This document shows, piece after piece, positions 43,433 through 51,614 of a DNA stretch of 64,000 nt. Origin of the DNA: Rhizopus arrhizus (lineage: Eukaryota; Mucoromycota; Mucoromycetes; Mucorales; Rhizopodaceae); contig JAKZZE010000020.1 in the NCBI GenBank assembly GCA_024220505.1, positions 1,031,880 to 1,095,879 on the forward strand, read 5' to 3'. Position 1 is the stretch's first letter. Each line of letters opens with the position of its first letter. Position numbers and translations under genes: made by a program. A model generated the notes under the pieces. That model saw nothing but the letters and a program-made list of their open reading frames with translations. It was not told the DNA's origin and searched no databases.

Positions 43433-44125
43433 GATCCCCCCACCAAGGGAAGAACCGCTCTCGGTTCGAGACAACACCTGACCCCATTGGTCGTGATTTT
43501 TCATTTTTGTAAACAGGGTGCGGTAAACAGTACAGTTAGGAACAATAGTCTTGAGTTGGTTATATTTTGCTGTTTCATACAAGTAAATGTCTCGCTGATT
43601 GTTTTCAGGTCTTTTGAATTTCGAATGAGCCCATTCAGTTGCGTTTTGTGCAAAGTTATCAGCTATGATTTCTTTTTGACGGTTTATCATCGATTGCTGT
43701 TCTAATAACGATCGATATTGCTCAAAGTATTCAGCCAAGCATAGTTCATAGAACCACAAATCATCAGTAGTACTTTGGTAGGTTTGAATCAAAGGTTGAT
43801 TTAAAGTAGCATCATTGTTTTCTTCTCCTTCCTTTTCTTCTTCATTAACCATGCTTGCCTCTTGCTGTTCCATGATTTCGGATTCGATTCGAGTAATTGT
43901 ACTTGCGATGAACTGATACTTGCTCACGATTTGACCATCAACTTGATATGTGTAGTTCTTGTATTGATTCTCATAAAAGATCAAGAAGTTGTCTAAGGCT
44001 TGACAGGCAGCCTCGATTCCTTGTTCGATGTATTGCTTCTTGACATAGTTCTCAACTGTGTCCAAGTAGACAGGTCCTTGAGTGTTAGCAGCAGAGTTTT
44101 CTTGTACTTCTTGAATGTTGCTCAT
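43385..44125 (-). CDS. GyE ORF3, extra protein downstream of integrase
   Basis: 246 codons, ATG 44125, preceded by T/A homopolymer DNA. Soluble, acidic and Gln/Tyr-rich (MSNIQEVQENSAANTQ; EEEKEGEENNDATLNQ; DLWFYELCLAEYFEQYRSLL), with no signal peptide or membrane segment, so not an envelope. The last ~17 codons (CDAVGVTFAEEGTQS) are LTR sequence, so the PPT lies inside the ORF. I do not recognise a family. Its position corresponds to the extra 3' ORF of some plant and fungal Gypsy elements. Role unknown. Confidence 0.6.
   Translation of the reverse strand: MSNIQEVQENSAANTQGPVYLDTVENYVKKQYIEQGIEAACQALDNFLIFYENQYKNYTYQVDGQIVSKYQFIASTITRIESEIMEQQEASMVNEEEKEGEENNDATLNQPLIQTYQSTTDDLWFYELCLAEYFEQYRSLLEQQSMINRQKEIIADNFAQNATEWAHSKFKRPENNQRDIYLYETAKYNQLKTIVPNCTVYRTLFTKMKNHDQWGQVLSRTESGSSLGGGICDAVGVTFAEEGTQS
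43433..43443 (-). promoter_or_regulatory. GyE polypurine tract
   Basis: On minus, GGTGGGGGGATC directly abuts the 3' LTR start TGTGACG; expected plus-strand primer. Confidence 0.75.
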
Positions 44126-44232
44126 TTTGTTTAAATATTTGATATAATGATTCTCTCTCTTTTTTTTTTTTTTTTTTTCATTGATATATATATATGTTTT
44201 TTTTTTTTTTTTTTTTTTTTGTATGTGTGACT
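44126..44232. repeat. Homopolymer spacer between integrase and ORF3
   Basis: Two poly-T runs of about 20 nt separated by an (AT)n stretch. No gene. Confidence 0.6.
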
Positions 44233-45579
44233 TTAATGAAGAAGTTCTTGCGTTTCAGTATCCATTTGGTGTACAAGAATTCGCTCGTTCTCCATGATCC
44301 ATTGCGTCTTGGGGAGCAAATATGCTTTCAGTCGATTCCCATGTACTCTTCTTAATTTGGTATCCCGGATGTCTGCACTCTTGATGTGATACGTGCCTTT
44401 TCCCAATATATGTTGTATGATGAATGGACCTTCCCATTTGTCTTGCAATTTTCCTGACCAAGAGGTGGACATATAGTCTTTAAACACTAATACTAGTTCA
44501 CCTATCTTGAAAGGAGGTTTCAATTCTTTACTCTGGTCTAATATCTTTTTCTCTATAGCTTTCTTTTGAGCATTTTGAGTTTGCTTGATGGCTTGAGTAG
44601 CTTGTTCACGGATCCTATTCAAGTTATGTATTTGATGTGTTGTCCTGTGCCACAGCTTTGCTTCAAATTTGGGAGAATTTTTCTCATACAAGTGGTGATC
44701 TAGGTCAAAAGGTGTTCTGGGTTCGTAACCATAAATTAAGAAAAAAGGAGAATGTTTGGTTGTAGCTTGCTTGATTGATCGGTAGGCAAACAATGTCGCA
44801 GGTAAATAAGTATCCCAGTCTAATTTTTCTTCATAAGAACGTCTTTGTAATATTTGTCCAAGTGTTCGGTTGAACCGTTCTATTAGGCCATTGCTTTGTG
44901 GATTGTAAGGTGTTGTGGTTTTGTGTATTATGTTGTAATTTCTGCACACCTGTCGGATGAGATCACTTAGAAAGGGTTTACCGTTATCTGACACCATGAT
45001 CGTTGGGCATCCATGCCTGCAGATAATGTCTTCATAAACAAACAAAGCTATTTCTGATGCATTTTGAAATCGTAAGGGTCTCGCTTCCACATATTTTGTA
45101 AGATAATCTATAGCAGCAATAATATATCTATGTCCTGATCTTGATGTTTGTACATGTTTCACATCCAAGGCAACCCGATCAAATGGTTTTGCTGAAACTG
45201 CTACGGGATATAATTCTTCTTTTAATGTTTTCTTCCCATGCATTTGGCATCTGTAACATTTCTTGACATAATTCATAATATCTTGAGACATATTATCCCA
45301 GTAGTAACGAGATGATATCTTGTGTAGTGTATTATTGTAAGCCAGGTGACCACCCAATGGATGTTGATGGTATGCGTACATGATTTCTTCTGCTTCTTTT
45401 TTGTTTAATACTTTTCTGATGATCCCATTCTCAGTATTGTATCTATATAAGATGTCTCGGTAGATTGTAACCTTGTTCGCTTCTTTCTTGAGGTACTTCT
45501 TCATTCTAGAAGTTGTGTCTTCAGCTATTTTCATTGTTTGTAGATATTGTGTCAACTGATCGATTTTGTATTGTTCCAT
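44233..45579 (-). CDS. GyE integrase
   Basis: 448 residues, ATG 45579 to TAA. HHCC zinc domain (AYHQHPLGGH ... CYRCQ), catalytic core with ALDVKHVQ, VSDNGKPF and LIERFNRT providing D, D, E, followed by a GPY/F-like C-terminal region (KWEGPFIIQHILGKGTYHI). No chromodomain. It forms its own ATG-started frame because the RT-RNase H part normally upstream is missing; whether the Met is a genuine start or accidental is unclear. No internal lesion. Confidence 0.88.
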   Translation of the reverse strand: MEQYKIDQLTQYLQTMKIAEDTTSRMKKYLKKEANKVTIYRDILYRYNTENGIIRKVLNKKEAEEIMYAYHQHPLGGHLAYNNTLHKISSRYYWDNMSQDIMNYVKKCYRCQMHGKKTLKEELYPVAVSAKPFDRVALDVKHVQTSRSGHRYIIAAIDYLTKYVEARPLRFQNASEIALFVYEDIICRHGCPTIMVSDNGKPFLSDLIRQVCRNYNIIHKTTTPYNPQSNGLIERFNRTLGQILQRRSYEEKLDWDTYLPATLFAYRSIKQATTKHSPFFLIYGYEPRTPFDLDHHLYEKNSPKFEAKLWHRTTHQIHNLNRIREQATQAIKQTQNAQKKAIEKKILDQSKELKPPFKIGELVLVFKDYMSTSWSGKLQDKWEGPFIIQHILGKGTYHIKSADIRDTKLRRVHGNRLKAYLLPKTQWIMENERILVHQMDTETQELLH

Positions 45580-45634
45580 TATGCTTATTGTTTGAAGTAG
45601 GTGTATTGTTTCAGATTTTTTTTTTTTTTATATA

Positions 45635-47264
45635 CAGTAGCGGACAAAACTGGTGCACAAAACTTAAAATTAACATTGTATCTCCGCCATATGTCTGCGA
45701 CTTTTGTGGTATATACCATCTGAAAGACAGTCTAAAATATACATTACGTTATGTAAACCGGAACTGTGCCGGACATCCCTCAGGCATAAGGTCATTTTTA
45801 GTGATTTTTTGCATATTTCAATTTTCGCCAAAAATGTAGTGCTTGTCTAGCCTTCTTTCAATTTTCCCCAAATCTCTCCCGTTTGCTTTCAGATTTCACA
45901 GCAGATTAGTAAATTCTAGTAGCTCATAAAAAATATATAAAACTGTACTTATTTTGTATTTCCCATTGAGCCCCCCCTTTTGTTTTTACCCTATTCACTA
46001 TAACAAAGTACTAGCCTTATATGTTTAAGAAAATAAGCAACTGTAAAAACGAAACTCTGAGATCTCGAATACACTTAGTTCGTACGACAACAGATATTTC
46101 TAGAATAACAAGAATCTCTAAATGGACAATCAACAGGAGAAAGAGGGAAGAAAGAAACTTAATGTCTTGTGATCATGAAGGTATTCCGCTATTAGCCTGA
46201 AAAGTTATTAGTTCAGTCATCAACCTAGAGCTTGGACAAGGTCCGCTACACACAGTTTCTGATGCTCAGCACATTTTGAGGACCTTAAGATACAGTGTTA
46301 GCAGACTGTCAGTCTAAAGGCACAGTAGGAAGCTAGATTTTGAGTCTGGAAGTAAGGAATCGAAGAATTTCATCAGCTGTATAAGTCGGAAAAAGCGATG
46401 AATGTGGTATCACAACAAGCCATTGTATACTATAGAGGGCTGGAAGTCTGCTATCTTTAGCAATGAAACAAATATGAACATTATGGATGCAGACAGTATA
46501 CACTAATATTGAAAGCAAGTCGAGCAACCTTAGCGATTTTTTCACGGTGATCAAACAATGAAGCATGCTGGCTGCTCTGTTATGTTTTAAGGTTGTATTA
46601 GATATTGAGGACCAGAATATGTGTGTCAGGTATACGATGGTATAATGAACTCATAAATATGCACATATATTTCGCTTACTTCATACCACAAAAGCCTAGC
46701 GTATAGTGGTCTAAAACGTCGTAATCTCTCGTTTCAGCATGACAATGACACAAGGCACAAGTCAACGCATGTCACAAACTCAATATTTGATAACAGCGCT
46801 TCTGTGCTACAAGTTTAGCCGCTACTAATCCCGGCCTAAGTCCGCTTAAGCATGCCAGGTGGCAATTGATGGCAAAGGTATGATGATACGACACTAGATC
46901 AAAAAGGGTCGATGATCTTTGGAAAAGAATAGTTAAAGAGCCGGGTTCTTTTACTGAAAATGATATACACGCATATTATTAGCATATGCAAAGAAGAACA
47001 TCCGATGATATCAAGAGATGAGATGATTATATAAAGTCTAAGGTCTTAGCCACTTTTGCGGTTTTTAGAAAATATAAAATTTTATAAATTTAAAGCACGC
47101 TTATCGCTCAGTTTTAACAATGTCATGCTCAGAACATACATAAATTACAATGACTAGTATATCCTCCTTCTAGTACAGTTTCATGACTATTGCAACTACC
47201 ATGAGCAGGTAATGGTAGTTAAAAGCTGAAAAAAAGTTTTGTGCACCAGTTTTGTCCGCTACTG
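45635..47264 (+). mobile_element. dMar-5, 1630 bp, in the gap of the GyE pol
   Basis: TA at 45633-45634 and 47265-47266. Shares variants with dMar-1. It lies between the RT start and the integrase frame, exactly where GyE has lost the RT palm and RNase H. Confidence 0.93.
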
Positions 47265-47300
47265 TATATACTGTTTTTGTAAGATTTTATGAATTTTGTT

Positions 47301-48914
47301 TCAACTACCCCTCCCTTCCTCCATCGGCACTTGATGAAAACCAGCTCGCATATCTAATGCTGAGAAAACTTTAGCTTTTCCTAACGTGTCTAGCAAGTCA
47401 TCAATTCGTGGTAATGGGTATGCATCTTTTTTTGTAACTGCGTTAAGCTTTCGGTAGTCTATCACCATTCTATATTCTCCATTTTTCTTTTTAACTAAGA
47501 TGACTGGCGCAGCCCACGGACTGTTTGAAGGGGAGATCACACCTAGTTTTGTATATTTTTCTAGTTCCTTTTGCAAGTGTTCCGCTTCCAAGGGGCTAAT
47601 CCGATATGGTCGGTGACTGATAGGCAAGGTGCCTTCTTGTACAATTATTTTGTGTTGTAACAACCTTGTATGGCCGATACTGTCATTATTCCAGTCGAAA
47701 ATTTCTTCGTATTTCTTTAAGAGCCTTTTTAGCTTTCTTGTTGTTTTTCTATCCATTTCTCCAACTTCAAGCTTATTGTACTTTTCTGTTTCTAAAGTTT
47801 CTTTGTCTTCATCCAAAGTTTCTTTATCCATTTCGTCGGTCATTTCCATTGTACAAAGTTGCAGGTTTTTTTCAACATGATATGCTTGTATAATTGTATC
47901 CTCTTTAAGGTTAAGTTTTTCCAAGATTCCTATTTCTTCACCTGGGTCCAGAATTATATTATCATTAGAGCGATTGTATATTCGAATTTCCAAGCTTTTT
48001 CTGTTGATAATAAAGTTGTGACAAGGATCAAGAACACCAGATTTTTGTAATATTTTGGCACTGGTTATTTCAAAATTATACATTAATTCTGTAAGTTCAT
48101 CTTTAGGTTTCTTGATTATGATAGTTTTTGATGAGTTTGCTGGAATAATTAATCCATCTGATGAGGCTTCCAGAATGCATTGATCTTTAAGATTTTTTAT
48201 CTGTATGTCTTCCTTGTAGTTGTTTTCAAGCAATAATAGTGAATGTTCTTCATCTTCAGCTTCTTCTTCTTCTTCAGTAGATTCTTCGTCAGTGCTTTCT
48301 TCTGATTCTTCATCAACTTCATCTTCTTCTAAATCTGTTTTATCATCCTCGAAATGCACTTTTTTCGTTTCTTTTGAATTTGTTGAACTGATAGGATGTT
48401 GGTAACTTTGGATGTAACTGGCCATTTTTGGTAGAGGTGTATTCTTACGTAAAAAGAATATTTCTATTTCTGCTTTTTTGTTTTTATAGGACACCTTCAG
48501 GGTTGAACTATTAAAATCAATTTTGGCCTTTGCTCTGTTTAGCCAATTGTTTCCGATAATTAAATGAGTTGGGCAAGATGGTAATACTTCAACAGTGCAT
48601 GGAATAATTAAATCCTCTTGTACTTCAATAGGTACATCGTATATTACTCCCAAAGCAGGTTGTTTAGTGCCGTTTCCTAGGGTAAATACGCTTTCTGAGG
48701 CAGCATCTATTTCTAATCCTAGAGCGTCTGCTAGGGATTTTGACATACACGTCTTGGCAGCACCACAGTCAACAAGTACTTTCACCGTTTTGTCTCCGAT
48801 ATTGATTTTCGAATATACGGCAGTGGTATTGATGTCATCCTCTTCTATTACAGCCATAGTCTCCTTTGAAGCTTCTGTTACAGGTATTCTTTTGGGTTTA
48901 CATGCATTTGCCAA
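47301..48914 (-). pseudogene. GyE protease and truncated reverse transcriptase
   Basis: The pol frame continues upstream of the first Met to about 48967 (ADISVADLIVAAPILRR). The protease reads VKVLVDCGAAKTCM with DCG in place of DTG/DSG, and LIIGNNWL follows. A long acidic linker (Glu/Asp/Ser rich, about residues 190-225) precedes RT entry: ISPSNSPWAAPVILVKK, YRKLNAVTKKDAYPLP, then FSALDMRAGFHQVPME with the first catalytic Asp. It ends at TAG 47301-47303; the YxDD motif and RNase H are absent. One further -1 shift (near 48968) is needed to join it to the upstream linker frame, probably an indel. Confidence 0.85.
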
Positions 48915-48952
48915 ACTCCTTCTAAGTATGGGTGCAGCTACTATCAGATCTG

Positions 48953-49410
48953 CTACAGATATGTCTGCTTTTGATTCATAACATCTGATACAATATCATA
49001 TCTGATAGGTGGAGCCTTCGTTTTCCTTCTTATTGGTTTTGGCTTGATTTCAATAGGGAGATCAGAGTCTACTTCCATATTTCCTGTAGCCTGTATAGGT
49101 TGTTTGGGTACGTTGCTTGTTTCCTTGACTTGATTACGTTTGTTCACACGCTTAGTAACTGAAGTACTACTTGGTTGTTTTCCTTTTTCTCTTGTTATAG
49201 GCTTAGAGTAAGGCTTGGAGCTTAGAACTTCGGGCGGGTGTTCAGGTCTTATAGCAGCATAAAGATCTTGGGCTTGATATGGGTTATCGTATTCATTTTG
49301 AGTAAGTATGGCATTGAGATTATGTTGTTGGTTCTGTTGTTTAATGGGTTTGTTATTATGATGGGTGTTCGATCGACCATTCTTTTGATTATCAAAAGCA
49401 ACCGACCCAT
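48953..49410 (-). CDS. GyE gag-pol linker read after -1 frameshift
   Basis: Open frame directly -1 to gag, beginning LNGSVAFDNQKNGRS and running through NEYDNPYQAQDLYAAIRPEH, EVLSSKPYSKP and IEIKPKPIRRKTKAPP to VMNQK. Composition is protein-like and basic/Gln-rich, so it is a real pol N-terminus rather than chance. It ends at a TAG at 48953-48955, next to the start of the protease frame. Confidence 0.65.
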
Positions 49411-50640
49411 TTAGTTTTTTGATTGTTGGTTTTGATAGCGAGGCTGAGAGGTGCCTTGCTGGGGTTGATTATTATAATTATCAGTTGGCTGATTTGGATT
49501 ACGATTTTGATTGCTATATTCATTTCTTCCATAACTATGATCATAGTTATTTCTGTATCTGTTGTTGCCTCTGTAGGTATAACCGTTGATTTCATTTCGA
49601 TTATATCCATTATTGTAATCATTGTTTTGAGAATTGTTATAGTTATCGTATCTTGGACGTCGATTATAATTTCTGGTAGGTTGTGATGAATGTTGATGTA
49701 GATTCAATTCACTGCGTATAGTTTCTTGAATAAGGTTAACCAAGTCGTGTTGTGAATTGGTATGCACTAGTTGATTGTTATGTCTATTCATCATTGGCTG
49801 TGTATACAAATGACTATTATTTGCATTGCCTTTTACTTCCATGGTGACTAATTGGTTTGGACTTGTGATTAATTCAGAATAAGGAGCAATATAATTACTT
49901 CCAGCATTGTTGCGTAAGTCATTAATAGGTACAGCATGAATATGTCTTTCTTCTGTATCGATTAATTCTACATTATGATTGTTTACTCCATGGTGTCTTG
50001 TATATCTGTTGTCATCATGATATATGAGGGCATTGTTGACGTTTCTTGGAATAAAAGGATTATCCACCATGGCTATTTTGCGTGGACGATTGGCATTCCA
50101 CCATCCATCAGCATGATTGATCCATTCTTGGAATGTATGGGCGCTACTTTGTATGCAGAATTGTTTAATTTCTTTAAGGAGACCAACACGAAAACGACTT
50201 TCAACAACTGCTTCACTTGTAATGTTTGCAAGGTCAGCAGCTTCACGGAGTCTCGCCAAAAAGATTTGTGGATGTTCCTGTTCACCTTGAAACATTTCGT
50301 TAAATTCTAATTCATAGCTCTGAATTAGTTCAGGCGTGATGTAGTGTTGCTTGAGTAATTCCATGGCGTTGTCATATGTGACATTAGGGATTCTCTTGAG
50401 TATTTCTTTCTCAAAATATATTTTAGCAGCTCGACGCAATTGAGACTTGAGTACGATAAGTTTTCTGTCATCACTGAGTGTATTAGTGATTGCAAGGTAT
50501 GAATCAAGTATTTCTTGAAAGTGGCGAAAGTCTTCTCCTTCATAGCCATAAAATTCAATTAACCTTGGGCGAAAACCTTGTGTAAAAGTTTGATTGTTAG
50601 CATTTGCCAACGCGATTTGTCCTGTAGAGTATGAGGCCAT
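49411..50640 (-). CDS. GyE gag
   Basis: Start taken at ATG 50640 (MASYSTGQIAL); the frame is open from 50742. A capsid-like region follows (FYGYEGEDFRHFQEILDSYL, ELLKQHYITPELIQSYELEF, HPQIFLARLREAADL). The last ~100 residues are Asn/Tyr/Arg/Gln-rich (NYNRRPRYDNYNNSQNN, RGNNRYRNNYDHSYGRNE) without any CCHC knuckle, so an RGG-like tail may bind RNA instead. It ends AAA AAC TAA, which forms a -1 slip site. Confidence 0.88.
   Translation of the reverse strand: MASYSTGQIALANANNQTFTQGFRPRLIEFYGYEGEDFRHFQEILDSYLAITNTLSDDRKLIVLKSQLRRAAKIYFEKEILKRIPNVTYDNAMELLKQHYITPELIQSYELEFNEMFQGEQEHPQIFLARLREAADLANITSEAVVESRFRVGLLKEIKQFCIQSSAHTFQEWINHADGWWNANRPRKIAMVDNPFIPRNVNNALIYHDDNRYTRHHGVNNHNVELIDTEERHIHAVPINDLRNNAGSNYIAPYSELITSPNQLVTMEVKGNANNSHLYTQPMMNRHNNQLVHTNSQHDLVNLIQETIRSELNLHQHSSQPTRNYNRRPRYDNYNNSQNNDYNNGYNRNEINGYTYRGNNRYRNNYDHSYGRNEYSNQNRNPNQPTDNYNNQPQQGTSQPRYQNQQSKN
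49414..49420 (-). promoter_or_regulatory. -1 frameshift heptamer AAAAAAC at gag stop
   Basis: Codons TCA AAA AAC TAA place A AAA AAC in exact slip phase with the zero-frame stop adjacent. The -1 frame is the pol linker. A 7-bp hairpin (CTTTTGA TAA TCAAAAG) starts 15 nt downstream of the heptamer. Confidence 0.75.
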
Positions 50641-50780
50641 TTTTAAATTTGATATTTTTGTTTTTGGTACGTTCTGTAGTTCTTGAAGTAGAGTTTTGAT
50701 AGTTTTCTTGACGATTTGTTTTAATTTGATAGATTTTTCCAATTGCTTGTTAATAATGTTTGTAATTTGTTGATTTGTTC

Positions 50781-50797
50781 CCTCGTAGTGACCACCA
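50781..50797 (-). promoter_or_regulatory. GyE primer-binding site
   Basis: TGGTGGTCACTACGAGG on minus, 2 nt after the 5' LTR end. Same primer tRNA as the LTR-H element. Confidence 0.78.
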
Positions 50798-50799
50798 AA

Positions 50800-51381
50800 T
50801 GTAATTTTTCTTGTGATAGGTATTGTTTCGTTTAAATGGCTTTAAGAGTTTAGAAATAATTTGACTTTTCTTTGAAGTGTAAAAGAATTTGAGATCAAAA
50901 GCTTGTTTTTATGTTGATAAATTTGGTTTGCTTGTAGTAAGTGACCACCAGATCTTGTATTGTAGATCAAACAGTAAAAAGTAATAAGAGTTTTCTTGAT
51001 AAGAGAATATAAGATTGATACGATGAAGATAATTTGACTTCAAAGGACTTGACTTGATGTATATGTAGGGGATCAGAAAGATTTTAAATGTAGATCCTTG
51101 AAGATATTCTTTTTATTTTATGTTAAAGTAAAATATGTCAAAAGTAAAAAGTAAGTTATATCAAAAGTAAGTATATATCGAAAAGTAAGTAAGTCTTTCA
51201 AAAGTGAAAGGATAAAGGGATATTTATAGGGTTGTGATTTTTTTGTGTTTTTCTATTTTTGAACTTTTTTTGTTTATCTTCAGGGACTGATGTCCCTCCT
51301 AGGACTGAGGTCCCTCCTACGACTGAGTCCCTCCTAGGACTGAGTCCCTTCTTCCGCAAAAGTTACACCAACTGCGTCACA
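50800..51381 (-). repeat. GyE 5' LTR
   Basis: 582 bp. TATAAATATCCC promoter-like box on minus near 51220. Minisatellite at 51283-51349. Internal AGATCTGGTGGTCAC box near 50945. Confidence 0.87.
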
Positions 51382-51487
51382 ATGTCTTCATCATTCTCGT
51401 TACAGTGTTACATTGTGTTACAGTACAAAAAAATACTTACAGTTTGTCTACTTTCAGTGCATAGTAAAAATAATACATAAAGTATCA

Positions 51488-51560
51488 AGCCCGACGGGGG
51501 GGTCGAACCCCCAACCTTGAGATTAAGAGTCTCACGCTCTACCGATTGAGCTAGCCGGGC
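51488..51560 (-). tRNA. tRNA-Lys(CTT)
   Basis: 73 nt on minus: acceptor GCCCGGC / GTCGGGC (one G-T pair), A box TAGCTCAATCGGTAGAGC, anticodon stem TGAGA/TCTCA with loop CTCTTAA (anticodon CTT), T arm with GGTTCGACC. No intron. Five T on the transcript at 51470-51466 give a Pol III stop. Confidence 0.94.
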
Positions 51561-51614
51561 GGAGATGTATTTGATATGTGCTATGTTGGCCAGCACCGCC
51601 TCTTTTTCTCAAAT

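Larger units (their letters stand above)
42830..51381 (-). mobile_element. GyE, Ty3/Gypsy element lacking RT core and RNase H, carrying dMar-5
   Basis: 5' LTR 50800-51381, 3' LTR 42830-43432, 4-bp duplications ATGT (42826-42829, 51382-51385). Order on minus: LTR, PBS, gag, -1 slip site, linker, protease-RT start, (gap plus dMar-5), integrase, ORF3, PPT, LTR. The LTRs differ by indels (582 versus 603 bp), so it is older than GyC. Its 5' end is 106 bp from the tRNA-Lys 3' end. Confidence 0.88.

Noticed and set aside
48220..48405. Ser-rich plus-strand frame
   Set aside because: Antisense of the acidic linker of the GyE polyprotein.
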